Origin: Linnemannia hyalina
Lineage: Eukaryota > Mortierellomycota > Mortierellomycetes > Mortierellales > Mortierellaceae
Reading direction: 5' to 3'
Length of the DNA: 64,000 bases
Assembly (NCBI GenBank): GCA_019671135.1
Contig: JAHRHY010000001.1
Span: 3,472,001-3,536,000, forward strand
Shown here: positions 53,955 to 64,000 of the stretch, in pieces
Layout of the letters: every line of letters begins with the position of its first letter
Position numbering within the stretch: position 1 is the stretch's first letter
Program-made: the position numbers and the translations under genes
Notes under the pieces: generated by a model
What the model saw: the letters and a program-made list of their open reading frames with translations, nothing else
Told to the model about the DNA's origin: nothing
Databases searched by the model: none

Positions 53955-55610
53955 TCAAGACTGCATGCTCCTCTGGAGGTAATCTCGAACTTCGTCTTTA
54001 CTTGTTGTTGCCAGATCCGGGAAATACAGTCCAAACAGCTTGGCACGTGGGAGGGTATCCGGCAAGTGACGGTGATGATGGTGGTCATGACGACTCTTGG
54101 TTCTTGGTTCCCCTACCACTTCATCCACTGCAAGTTCCTGAGCATGTGCCGTTGTCGAGGTTGCTGCTGATGTCTGTTGAGTTGCCACAGTGGCCAGAGG
54201 TCGGCATGTGCTCCCAAGGATAAAGTACCCCGCCGTCAACATACCCACCGCAAGGCCAATCCCCGTGGCGACCTCCTGAGTCGCCAAAAACTCCATGATC
54301 CCTTCGGTGGGCTGCAAGGAGTCAATCATGTGGGTCGATGTTGATTCCCCACTGTTCCTCTCCACACCATCCTCCAACGGGCGAGATATCGGGAGAGCCA
54401 TGATCGCCATCATTGTAAATTTGCCGACAGTAGCCCCTGTGAGTCCTCCGAGCCCCAGCTTTATCCAGAACGCCATTCGCGCCTTCTTCGACAATGCCTC
54501 CGATGCATGCTCAATCACTTCTTGTACGCTCGCATCAATCGAAGACCTCCTCGCTTGATCCTGATCCTGATCCTGCCTCGCAACAGTATATTGGTGCCGC
54601 TGAGCAACGGCCGCTGCTCGGAGAACATGCCGATATGTTGTCAAATCCGGCTTGACGTCTCCCTGCGGACTATCAAGCATCTCCTGGAGGACCGCCTCTG
54701 CTTCGTTAAAGTGGCCCGTAATGGCGCATATATTCAGGAATGCATTAGTGACCTGGAGAGAGGAGGTCCGCTGCCGGCTCGGAAGGTCCTGAATGATCCC
54801 AGATTCTGAGTGAGGACGGGTCGACAAGTCGTTGTGGATCGAGTGTGCAATCTTGAACACTTGGTCAGAGGAAAACATGGACGACTGAAGGATTGTCTCC
54901 AAGAGATTTGGCGGTGCTAATGTTGTAGATGCTTTGTTGGTTTCTGGTTTCCTTTTGTCCTTGGGTAACCGTGTGTGCTGTTGATGTTGCTGGTGCTGTT
55001 TCCGTGGGTGATGTGTCGTCTTGGAAGGCGATGGTGACATTGCTGCTCGACACAAGTTGGCGCAAGCGGTCAGCATGGCTACCAAGGCTTGATCTGTCGG
55101 TACTGGGTGGCTCTTGAGATACGACGCTACGCTCTTTTCGAGTTGGACAGGATTCTTGCACTGCTCAAAATCCAGAAAGTCGGGGTCGGAATACGGATAC
55201 GGGTACGAGTCTCCAGGGACATTAGTATCGCTACTGCTGCTCCCGTTGTTGTTGCTGACGTGTGTATTAGAGGTAGCGGTGGTTGTCGCAAAAGCGCTCT
55301 TTCTCTGTTCGTGGAAAGGAAGATGATGATCCCTTGACCGTCGTCGCATTGGAGTATTGGCGTTGACTTGGTAAGCAATTGCTTGACACGACGGCAACGG
55401 CGACGACGACAGGGATCGTTCCGAAGAAGGTTTGGTGCGGGATAGTATCCGCACCCTTGGTCGTGAGGGAGTGTTGTTGATTAGGAAAGACAGTTGGCGA
55501 CATTGACATGGATGAGGATGACCATGACCTTGTCCTGTGAGTAAGAAGAGACTCTGGAGGTGATGCCTGGGTGACCTTGTTGCTGAGTAGAGTGAGCGAG
55601 TTCCTGACAT
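53955..55610 (-). CDS. PPR-motif protein with two membrane segments, probably mitochondrial
   Basis: Single exon, 551 aa. The N-terminus (MSGTRSLYSATRSPRHHLQS, Arg/Ser-rich, almost no acidic residues) fits a mitochondrial presequence. Residues about 290-350 contain a recognisable pentatricopeptide-like unit: TNAFLNICAITGHFNEAEAV followed by LQEMLDSP and PDLTTYRHVLRAA. Low-complexity His/Gln-rich linkers surround it. Two hydrophobic segments follow (LGLGGLTGATVGKFTMMAIM and GIGLAVGMLTAGYFILG). PPR proteins bind organelle RNA; a single motif joined to membrane helices would be unusual, so the role is open. Lies 215 bp downstream of the CDK10 gene on the same strand. Confidence 0.65.
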   Translation of the reverse strand: MSGTRSLYSATRSPRHHLQSLFLLTGQGHGHPHPCQCRQLSFLINNTPSRPRVRILSRTKPSSERSLSSSPLPSCQAIAYQVNANTPMRRRSRDHHLPFHEQRKSAFATTTATSNTHVSNNNGSSSSDTNVPGDSYPYPYSDPDFLDFEQCKNPVQLEKSVASYLKSHPVPTDQALVAMLTACANLCRAAMSPSPSKTTHHPRKQHQQHQQHTRLPKDKRKPETNKASTTLAPPNLLETILQSSMFSSDQVFKIAHSIHNDLSTRPHSESGIIQDLPSRQRTSSLQVTNAFLNICAITGHFNEAEAVLQEMLDSPQGDVKPDLTTYRHVLRAAAVAQRHQYTVARQDQDQDQARRSSIDASVQEVIEHASEALSKKARMAFWIKLGLGGLTGATVGKFTMMAIMALPISRPLEDGVERNSGESTSTHMIDSLQPTEGIMEFLATQEVATGIGLAVGMLTAGYFILGSTCRPLATVATQQTSAATSTTAHAQELAVDEVVGEPRTKSRHDHHHHRHLPDTLPRAKLFGLYFPDLATTSKDEVRDYLQRSMQS

Positions 55611-55825
55611 TGTAGGTTCCTGGCCTCTCTGGAGTTTGATGGATCAGTTCGTTGGTCGATGGAACAAAAGAAGCGAAACCCACAGGGTTCCGCACGCGGG
55701 TTTTCAAACTTTCTCATAGGAAGAAGCCACACACATCTGAAAAATTAAGCAACCCGCATTCGAGCAAATGCATGCGGGTCGTCGTGTTTATTTACGTACT
55801 CGTGTTACAAGCTATGCAGCCTGCT

Positions 55826-58544
55826 TCACCTCATCCTCTTCCTGTTGTTGCCTATGCTTTCCGTGTCATCCCCTGGAGGTTGTCGCTTCAATTTCGGGTT
55901 ATCCTCATGTCTGTACAAAATGAAAGGTGAAGAGAGTGTTTGTGGATCAGTCTCTTATCTCTGTCAATTTGATATCCATGTCGTAACTCTCAGCAACGTT
56001 ACTATGCCATTGGCTGGACTCTCGCTTACCTGGTGATTTGAATGTTACGGATTTCGGGGTGTGTGGGAAGAAGGGAAGCGTGTTTGGGGTGTGGTAATTC
56101 GAAGAAATAAGGATGGGCAAGTGCTTGTTTGACTGAAAGGCGCTTCTTGGGGTCGTAGGTCAACAGTCCACTGAGCAGAGATCGAGCAGCATCGGTGATG
56201 TGAGGGAATTTGTTCTTCAAGTTGTTGAACCTATCGGGGCAAACGTTCGAAATGTGTGTGGTCAGCAAAAGCTACGAACTCTCAAGTGTCTAGTAGGAAC
56301 GGCTCCCTCGGCAAGAATAGTTGTCAGTGTTACCTTTGCTCAGGCAGTTTGATAGTGGACATGGGCAGCTTATTGAATCCTTGCCAGATTTTCTCATGGG
56401 GCGTTCCAAGGAGGTCAATTATCAAGTCCACTTGCTGCTTCTCAACCTTCCCTGGCAACAAGGGCGCGTGCTTCAAGAGTTCTCCAAAAATGCATCCTGC
56501 CGACCACATGTCGACCGCCGTTGTGTAGTTTAGATCTCCAAAAAGTAGCTCTGGTGCTCTGTACCACAGAGTGACCACCTTGGGCGTCATCGGCCGCGAT
56601 GGCAAGCCAAACGAACGAGCAAGACCAAAGTCCGCTAAAAAATGACAATTATGTTCAAAGCGTCAGCGCCCGAGTGAAAGAGGTGTCCCATGTAACGATC
56701 TTTCACATGCAGAAAGAATCCTTACCAATTTTAAGGATGCCCTGAGAATTAAGAAGCAAGTTGGAAAGCTTCAGGTCGCGGTGGATAACAAAATGGTCGT
56801 GGCAGTACTCAATGCCCTTCAACAGCTGGAGCATCAGGCATTTTACTACATATTGGAAGACATGGGGTGTGGGTTAGATACTAGCCATGGAAGCAGTGAA
56901 CGCAAACAAAATCCTGTTGATCTCAACTGCCAGACATAATTGCTACCTTCAGCTGGCGTGTACGGCTTCTTGACATTATCCATTAGAGCCGCCATGTCCT
57001 AAAACCGCAAAAAAAAGGCGTTGTAATCTGATTAGCAACTTGTCCCACGGTGCGGACATCGTTCAGTATGAGAAGTAAAATAATAACAAATAGTGTGCCT
57101 CCATACCTGCTCGCAGTATTCCATGACGAGGAAGATTTGATCCAGATCGTTTCCAACAGCAACCTCCTTGACCAAAACGACGTTGTCATGTCGGAGAGTC
57201 TTTAGCAGTTTGATTTCCCGAAGAGACGATATTGGCAGTCCGTCATTCTCCCGCTCCATCCGGATACGTTTAAGCGCCACAATTTCATTCGTCCTCTTGT
57301 CCTTTGCACGACTAGAGTGAAGAAGAGTAGAGCCAGGGCAGTGTTAGGAGGCTGTGGTCGACAATGTAGCCATTAGTGTTGAAGATACCATGGCTGAAAC
57401 CGGGGGACACGAGAAATATGGCAGGGACGGTGACTTACTAGACAACTCCATAGGTGCCTTCGCCCACTTTGTTCAACTTTTCAAAGTCGTCCACCACTCG
57501 TGAGGTTCCGAAGAAGGACTTTTGTGGCGTCAGATGGCCCATCCGTCCTGTGATTGACAAGAGGCTGTTGGGATCTGGTTTGGACATAGTACCGGCGACG
57601 GGTGCTGTTGCTGGGTCAGCAGGTGGGTGTTGCTTGTCTTTTGGTTGAGCCTGTTTGTCTCTGTTATCTCGACCCTTGTTGGATTGGTCCTTGCCGTGAT
57701 TATTCTTGTTTGACTGTTGTTGTCGGGAGGGGCCCTGGGTGGATGGGTGGTGCTCATCCTTGGCCCTGCCTCTTTCCCGGTCCTTCTCTCTCTGATCCTG
57801 AAGTCGTGCGCGGTCATCCTTCTCTCTGGCTCCATCACGGCCCCCTCTGTCTCCGCCTCCTCTCCCTGAACGTTCAGCTTCCTCCTTTTCCGTGCGCTGC
57901 CTCTTTGCATCAGCATCAGATCTCTCCTTGTGATCTTTGTTCCCACTACTTGAGGCATGTTGTCGTTGTCGGCCGTTATGTTGTTGACTTGTGCTCCCAC
58001 GATCATTGTGGTTAGAGGATGATAATGAGGATGATGCAGCTGCAGCTGCTCCTGTTCCTGTGGCTGCTGATGAATGACTCCGGGAGGGCTTGCTATCATT
58101 CGCTGAGGATGTGTGTGTGGATTCCTTGGGACGATCGCCCCTTCCTTCTTCCCGGGTCGATCCTCGCCGTTCTCTAGTCTCTGACGACTCGTTGTGCGTA
58201 TCTTTTGTGGTAGAGGTTGTGTTGCGATGAGAGGAGGTATGAGAGCCGTCGGCACTGATACCGTGGGGACTTTTATGTCCATTTGCCACTGAATTCCTGC
58301 GGTCTTCCATGTCTACCGCCCCACTGCCCTCAGATTTGGAGTTCATATGAGCGCCAGAGACCGGTTGGTCCTTTGTTGAACTACTGCTAGCCCTGTTCAA
58401 GGTCGGTTGGGCGCTTTTGGAGGATGTATTGGTGGTAGCGACGGCGTCTGGTATCATGTTTGTATCTGCGATGGTTGCAGTCGGGGTCACTGTTGTCGCA
58501 GGCGTGGTAGTGGTTGTAGTGGTGATGGTGGAGGAAGTTGTCAT
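55826..58544 (-). CDS. CDK10: CDK10-type (PISSLRE) cyclin-dependent kinase, 7 exons
   Basis: Exons on the minus strand: 58544-57439, 57311-57107, 56998-56947, 56845-56726, 56634-56335, 56230-56030, 55910-55826. The kinase starts [18 protein letters not shown], has the cyclin-contact helix PISSLRE that defines CDK10, the catalytic loop [21 protein letters not shown], the activation-loop Thr in [16 protein letters not shown], and the C-lobe [13 protein letters not shown]. The last exon adds [12 protein letters not shown] and a basic end KRMR; without it the frame stops just after the exon 6 donor. The first ~340 residues are a Ser/Thr/Arg/Gln-rich disordered extension absent in the ~360-aa animal enzyme. 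In animals CDK10 pairs with cyclin M (CCNQ) and phosphorylates ETS2; the fungal partner is not in this window. Probably nuclear. Confidence 0.88.
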
Positions 58545-59773
58545 CGAAAGCCTTCTTTGGTTGACTGGAGGCTGAAATCTGACGATTCTGGTCCTTTGTG
58601 CTGTTGACTGTTGGTGAGTGGTTCCGATTGATTCAGACGAGCCAACTTTCTTTTCTTGAAAGAGTGAGAAAGAGAGAGAGAGAATAAAAGTAGTACAAGT
58701 GGAGAGTTATTAGCATCGGTGCCAAGGTTGCGTTTACACGCGGAGTTCTGCTTGACTGACTGACTGTGCAAGGGGGTGTGAGAGTGATGGGTGGTTTTGA
58801 GTATAAGATCAGCGATCGGATTCTTTTCTTCATTCTTACTCTTGGGTTGTTATTGTTGAGTAGGCTGAACAGAGGGCAGAGATGTGCCTTTTTTCGTTAT
58901 CGCGTTGGATCTCCTTGGTCGGTTAGTTGTTGCTGTTGTTATTGTTGTTGTTGTTGTCGGTGGTAGGGGTCGTGTGGTGGCAGGTTGTCAAAGGGTGGCG
59001 GCGGTCTATGGTGGTTGACAGGACACACAAAAGAGAAGAGAAAAAGGAGAGAAAGTCGTCGTAGGCTTTTGACCCTTTTGAATTGCACACTGCACGCACA
59101 ATTGGATTGGAATTTCTGAGTGCTCTCATTGGTCAGGGGTGCGCCAGACAACAAAGAGAGTTGTCACTCATTCGCAATCCCTACTGTTTTCTCTCTCTCT
59201 CTTCCTCTCTTCCTCTCTCTCTCTCTCTCTCTTTCTCGCCCTCAGTTATCTGTAGACCTTGTTTGTTCAGCTATTTACTTGGGCATCATAGGCATACATA
59301 CATCCAATCTGCTTCATTAAAATGCTCTTTTACAACAGCACTGAACACTCCTTTTTTTAAGTTATCAGTCCTGGTGATCAAAAAATACGGACGACAGTAG
59401 GGCATAAATAGTGATGATTGGTATTGGTACCCTGCTGTTGTTGCCTACGAATAAAGCCATTTGGACAATCTTGCACCCATATTGTACCATGACGTTATAT
59501 ATATATATATATACACATGTAGTCTCCAGTCTCTTCCATGTTGCAGCTCTCCTATGCATCTCCATCGTGTCTTGCCTATGCGTGTCTTTCAACTTCTAGG
59601 GATATTAGTGTCAGCATGTTTGATTTGTGGCTTGTGTTTATCATTTTCTTTCCTCTTTTTCTTTTTTTTTTCTTTTGACAACTAGAGTTTGTGCTTGGCC
59701 CTTTTTTTATTTTTCAGTCGACACTCCCCTCTCTCCCTCCCATTCACACACTCCATCCCATCAAAAAGGCAGC
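58545..59773. promoter_or_regulatory. Divergent intergenic region between CDK10 and NOP14
   Basis: 1.2 kb serving both 5' ends. Holds a TTG microsatellite (58925-58960), a CT-rich block (59190-59235), an (AT)n stretch at about 59496-59512 and a T-rich pyrimidine tract right before the NOP14 start. No gene seen. Confidence 0.5.
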
Positions 59774-62700
59774 ATGGCAAAGTCAGCCCTCTACCGCCTC
59801 AAGTCCTCCCTCAAAGAGGCCGGGGCCATCGGCCCAAACTCTAGGGCATCCCTCTCCAAAAAGGACCGGAAAAAGGGCCGCCCCACCGCCGCCTCTGCAA
59901 AGAATGATCTCAACAAAAAGCTCGCCCACATCAAGGAGGCCATGAACCCATTCGAGATGAAGGTCACCAAGCAGAAATACGATATCCTCGGACGCAAGAC
60001 CAAGGGCGTTGATGGCAAGCCTACGCTTTCTAAGCAAGTCGGCGAAGAAAACGTAACGTCTTTTTTTTTTCTTTTTCTTTTTCAACGCATTTTTTTCCCC
60101 TTCTTTCTGCACTTTTGTCCCCGACTTTCACTATCAACCATTTATTCTCGGTCCCTATTCAATCGAGTGCCCCCTTCTCCTTGACAAACCCTGGATGTTC
60201 AACATTCATATGGAACAAGCACTTCCATACTTCAACTGTCATCGTTTTCAGACTTCTTTACTCTTGTCCCTTTTGTCCTGTTCTCACCTGCTTTGCTCAA
60301 TTGAACCCCATCTACCTTGCTCAGGACCTGGATATTCAGACGGAAGAAGTAAACTCTCAATTGACAACCTCTATTCTTATACTTTTCAACTATCCTTATA
60401 GCGTCGCAAGACGTTGCTTCAGGAACTGCAAAAGAAGAACAAGGCCGGAGGCCTTATCGATAAGCGTTTCGGAGAGGACAACCCCAACATGACACCCGAG
60501 GACAAGATGCTGGAGCGTTTCACCCGGGAAAAGCAGAGCCGCGCCAAGGGCGGAGCCATGTTCAACCTGGAGGAGGAGTCCGACCTGACCCATTATGGTC
60601 AATCGCTGGCTGGATTGGACGACTTTGACGAGGATGGTCTCGGATACAGCGATGATGATGACGAGAACCGCGGTGCAATCGGAGGCGATATTGTCAGCCA
60701 TAGCCATTTCGGAGGATTCGACGAGGCAGGACCCGAGGAGACACATGAGGATGGCCGCCCCAAGACTAAGGCCGAGGTGATGAGAGAGGTCATGGCCAAG
60801 TCAAAGTTCCACAAGCACGAACGTCAGAAGGAGAAAGAGGAAATTGACGACATTACAAAGGAGCTGGATGACGAGCTCGACAGTATTCGTGGACTCCTTG
60901 GATTCGCAGATCAGGCCGCAGAGGAGCGTCGGCCCAAGCGTGCCCCTCTTCCTTCCCAGAAGAGTGCTGCCAACCGTGCCATTGACCGTATTGCCGATGA
61001 GGAGAAGGAGAGGCAGAAGCAGGATCGTGATAGCGGTATCCTGGACAAGGACTTTGACGACAGCTACGACAAGCATATTCGCGAGCTCGCCTTTGACAGA
61101 CGTGCGAAGCCCCAGGATCGTTTGAAGACCGAGGAGGAGATCGCTCAGGAGGAGGTCGAGAAGCTCGAGAAGGCTGAGAAAGCTCGTAAGCGTCGTATGG
61201 ATGGTCTCTCGGACGAGGTTGATCCCAAGGAACAGGGAGGATTCAAGAAGAGGAGAAAGGCCACACCTGCTGCCGATGATCTCGATGACGACTTTGCTCC
61301 TGAGGATGACCTGTTTGGTCTTGGAACCGGCATGGATGTTGGCGAGGAGGAGTTCAAGGGTGTCAAGCCCGGCAGAATGCCCAGCAAGAAGCGCAGGACA
61401 ATCAAGGTCGATGTCGATTCTGAATCCGAGGAGGCCGAGGAGGGCGATGAGGAGGAGGAGGGTGATGAGGAAGAAGGCAGCGAAGGTGAAGAGGACGAGG
61501 ACGAGGATGAAGAAGATGACGATGAGGAGGGCGATTCCGAGGACGACTTTTCTGACTTGGATATGTCGATGGAGAGGCCCACCAAGAAGTCGAGCACAGC
61601 AGAGGAGGAGGATGACGAGGACGACATGAATGACATGAGCGCAGCAAAGTCCAAAAAGTCGACCAAGTCTGAGAAGAAGGCCAAGGCCACCGCCGATGCC
61701 GCGGCCGCAGCTTCCGAGCTGCCCTTCACTTTCCCTTGCCCAACCTCGCTCGGCCACTTTATGACGATCATCGACGGCATCGATATGAAGGACGTCCCCA
61801 CGGTTGTCCACCGTATCCGCGCCCTCTACCACCCCAAGCTCTCGCCCCAGAACAAGGAAAAGATGCAGGTCTTTTACCCCGTCTTGCTCGACTACATCTT
61901 CCAGATCTCTGTCTCCGAGACCAAATTCCCCACCGGTGCTCTCAACACCCTCGTCCGCCACATCTACGCCATGACCTCCCAGCTGGGCGACCATGCAACC
62001 TCGTGCAACCTTGGCTTTTTGGAAGCCTTTGAGAGCGAACTTCAAATGGATCTTGCATCTGGTGCTCGGTCAGGATTTCCCAAGGGCGACAAGTTGTGCT
62101 TCCTCCGGGTTCTCGGCCAGATTTACTCGACATCGGATTTCCAGCATCAGGTCATCACCCCTGCCCAGTTCTTGATGAGCCAGTACCTCGGACAGTGCCA
62201 GGTCGGATCGGTCAAGGATATTGCCTCGGGACTGATGCTCTGCAACCTGTTTTTGGACTACCAGACTCTTTCGAAGCGTGTTGTACCTGAGGCCATCAAC
62301 TTTTTGAGCTCATCCTTGGTCTACCTGGCCCCCAAGGGTACCTTCAGCGAGGATGTGGATGAGCTCCCCGGTTCGTTCCCTATTCAGGATGTCAACATTG
62401 CTGCTATTCAGATGACCACCAAGGGTTTGAAATCCGTAGAAGTCGAGCGTCTTTCGATCAACATGTTCAAGCTCAAGGACACTGCCCTCGAGAAGAACAC
62501 CTACAGGTAAGTCCTTCGTCCTCCTGACGGGGCATATGAATTTTTTATTCTTTTGCTTGACGTGTTGCGCGGTTTTTGCTAACAAGGATATATATATATA
62601 TTTTTAATATGAATATCGTCCAATTTTTAGGGTAGCGGCAATGTCAGCAGCAGCAGATATCCTCCACAAGTACGCCATCCTTTACGCATCCACAACAGCA

Positions 62701-63186
62701 TTCTCAGAAATTTTCCAAGGCCCCCTTGGACTCCTCGAGAGGCTCTCAACTGTCCCCGAATTCTCCCCCAGCCTCAAGTCCCAACTCGTCAAGACCCAAG
62801 ACCGGATCCAAAAACTCCAAGGATTCTCCACAGACAGTCGTACACCCTTGCAACTGCAAGCCCACAAACCCGTGCCCATCGCGTCCTATGTGCCCAAGTT
62901 CGAGGAGGGTTACTCGTTGGACAAGCATTACGACCCGGATGTGGAGCGTTCTCAGGCTCACAAGCTAGAGGTCCAGTACAAGAAGGAGAAGAAGGGCGCC
63001 ATTCGCGAGTTGAGAAAGGATGCACAGTTTGTTGCACGCGAGAAGCTGCGTGTCCAGCGCGAGAAGGATACAGAGTACAATGCAAAGATCAAGGGTATCA
63101 TGTCGGGACTCGAGGCCGATCAGGGCGAGAAGAATGCAGAGACCAGGATGAAGCAGGCCAAGAAGAACAAGGGCAAGCGGAACTAA
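59774..63186 (+). CDS. NOP14: Nop14, small-subunit ribosome assembly factor, 3 exons
   Basis: Exons 59774-60052, 60402-62506, 62631-63186, about 979 aa. The start MAKSALYRLKSSLKEAG sits in a good context (GCAGCATGG). Exon 1 has the Nop14 N-terminal signature (NPFEMKVTKQKYDILGRK); exon 2 opens RRKTLLQELQKKNKAGG and has FGEDNPNMTPEDKMLERF, then a charged region with a very long Asp/Glu run (about 61420-61640), then the conserved C-terminal helical half (SLGHFMTIIDGIDMKDVP, FLRVLGQIYSTSDFQHQV). The end is Lys-rich (KKNKGKRN), a likely nucleolar signal. In yeast Nop14 binds Noc4 and Emg1 in the 90S pre-ribosome and is needed for 18S rRNA. Intron 1 is 349 nt, longer than the others here, so a small missed exon is possible. 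Confidence 0.93.
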
Positions 63187-63685
63187 GTCCTTTTTTTTTT
63201 TTTTCTTCTTTCTTTTCGTCTGTTCGTATTTGTTTTCTATCTTTTTTTTTGCATTTTTCATTTTTCTCTTTCTTTCTCTACCATTACCATCTCACACTTG
63301 TTCACTAGACCACCCACAAATAAACACCCCCAATGCATATTATCATCATCATCATCATCATCATCATCCTCGTTGTCATGGTCGGAATAGTCCCTTGGCT
63401 TGTAGAGTTTTTTAAGTTTTGATTTATTCGGCAATGATGCGCCGTATGTACAATGAGCAACAGGGAGAGAAATGGAGCAGAGGAAGACTGGATTTCTTTA
63501 CAAGTACAAAGTAGAGCCCCAAAGGGCAGGAAGGATTAAGGGAAGTATGGTACAAGGGATGCAAAAGAATCTCCCCAAAAGGTAAATTCGCTATTGGAGA
63601 GGAGGGAGAGAGAGAGAGAGAGAAAAAGAGAAAAATGAAGCAAAAGACAGATATGAAAAGTAAAAAAAGGAAAAAAGAGAGAGAT
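63187..63685. other. Intergenic between convergent gene ends
   Basis: T-rich NOP14 3' UTR, an (ATC)n microsatellite at about 63340-63369 and a GA run near 63605. No gene. Confidence 0.55.
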
Positions 63686-64000
63686 TTAAAGCAAGAGGGA
63701 ATCATCGCCTTCGCCAACAACAGTAAGCACCTTGACTGCCGTTGCAGCAATGAGCTGCCAGACCTCGCCCCGGAGCATGATGAGAGCCATGATCCAGTAC
63801 AAAAGCGTCTTCACATCCGTCCGGCGCATCTTGTCCGCACAAGCCTTGACAGCCTTGGCCGCCTTCTGGCGCATCCCCTGCTGCTTGGCCGCGATCTTCA
63901 TAAAGATCGAGTTGGGGCGAAGGATCAGACGGTAGAAGACTCCTCCTCGACCGTTGTTGTTGTTGCCGTTGCCGAGGATGTTCTTGGTGGGGTCGATATG
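63686..64000 (-). CDS. 3' end of an unknown gene, cut by window edge
   Basis: The minus-strand frame is open from the window edge to the stop at 63686, at least 104 codons. Readable parts: GRGGVFYRLILRPNSIFMKI, a Lys/Arg/Ala-rich helix (QKAAKAVKACADKMRRTDVK), then a hydrophobic stretch TLLYWIMALIMLRGEVWQL that may be membrane-bound. Ends GEGDDSLLL. Family not recognised; an Asn/Gly-rich insert lies at the edge. Confidence 0.6.
   Translation of the reverse strand, partial: HIDPTKNILGNGNNNNGRGGVFYRLILRPNSIFMKIAAKQQGMRQKAAKAVKACADKMRRTDVKTLLYWIMALIMLRGEVWQLIAATAVKVLTVVGEGDDSLLL

Noticed and set aside
60801..62045. 414-codon minus-strand hydrophobic frame
   Set aside because: Antisense shadow of NOP14, where Glu/Lys codons read as Leu/Phe; NOP14 has clear family motifs.

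Overview
The window is nuclear DNA of a filamentous fungus, most likely an early-diverging lineage of the Mortierella type. This is inferred from intron-rich genes with GTRNGT/YAG splice sites, long low-complexity 5' regions and the family mix, not from any database search. All exon boundaries were assigned by eye from splice consensus and frame.

Host genes sit at the two ends. Left end: RIX1/PELP1-like ribosome assembly gene (742-3656, minus), a decayed helical-repeat gene (3995-4935), a RhoGAP-like protein (5562-8114, minus), about 5.4 kb without genes, and a GPI-type aspartic protease (13566-14987, minus). Right end: an MFS permease with eight exons (49652-52641, minus), a mitochondrial-type PPR/membrane protein (53955-55610, minus), a CDK10 (PISSLRE) kinase (55826-58544, minus), NOP14 (59774-63186, plus, divergent from CDK10) and the 3' end of an unknown gene at the edge. 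RIX1 and NOP14 act in large- and small-subunit ribosome assembly respectively.

The centre (15663-49000) is a transposon-rich block built on tRNA genes. Its core is a palindrome: a tRNA-Arg(ACG) gene with flanks, about 415 bp, duplicated head to head around a 27-nt spacer. This palindrome was later hit four times. (1) A 6.4-kb Ty3/Gypsy element with matching 728-bp LTRs landed in the left arm (16052-22495, AGAA duplication). (2) A LINE-like element with RNase H but no visible reverse transcriptase landed 75 bp upstream of the right-arm tRNA (22602-26499). (3) A second, 5'-truncated LINE with EN-RT landed inside the right-arm tRNA gene with a 24-bp target duplication that regenerated an intact tRNA at its far side (26599-36788). 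(4) A 5.8-kb AT-rich element landed in the 3' part of that LINE (30605-36413). Removing the insertions brings the two arms back to equal length.

The 5.8-kb element is the best candidate for something undescribed. It has 497-bp direct terminal repeats like LTRs, but it encodes a DDE transposase and a 753-aa acidic protein with two Cys/His modules and three copies of an unrecognised ~75-80-aa domain. There is no reverse transcriptase.

Further right are an extremely compact chromodomain Gypsy element with 99-bp LTRs and almost no UTR (39453-44689), a truncated copy of the first LINE beside a tRNA-Gly gene, a 448-bp MITE with a 9-bp target duplication typical of Mutator-like elements, and a nonsense-riddled Gln-rich pseudogene.
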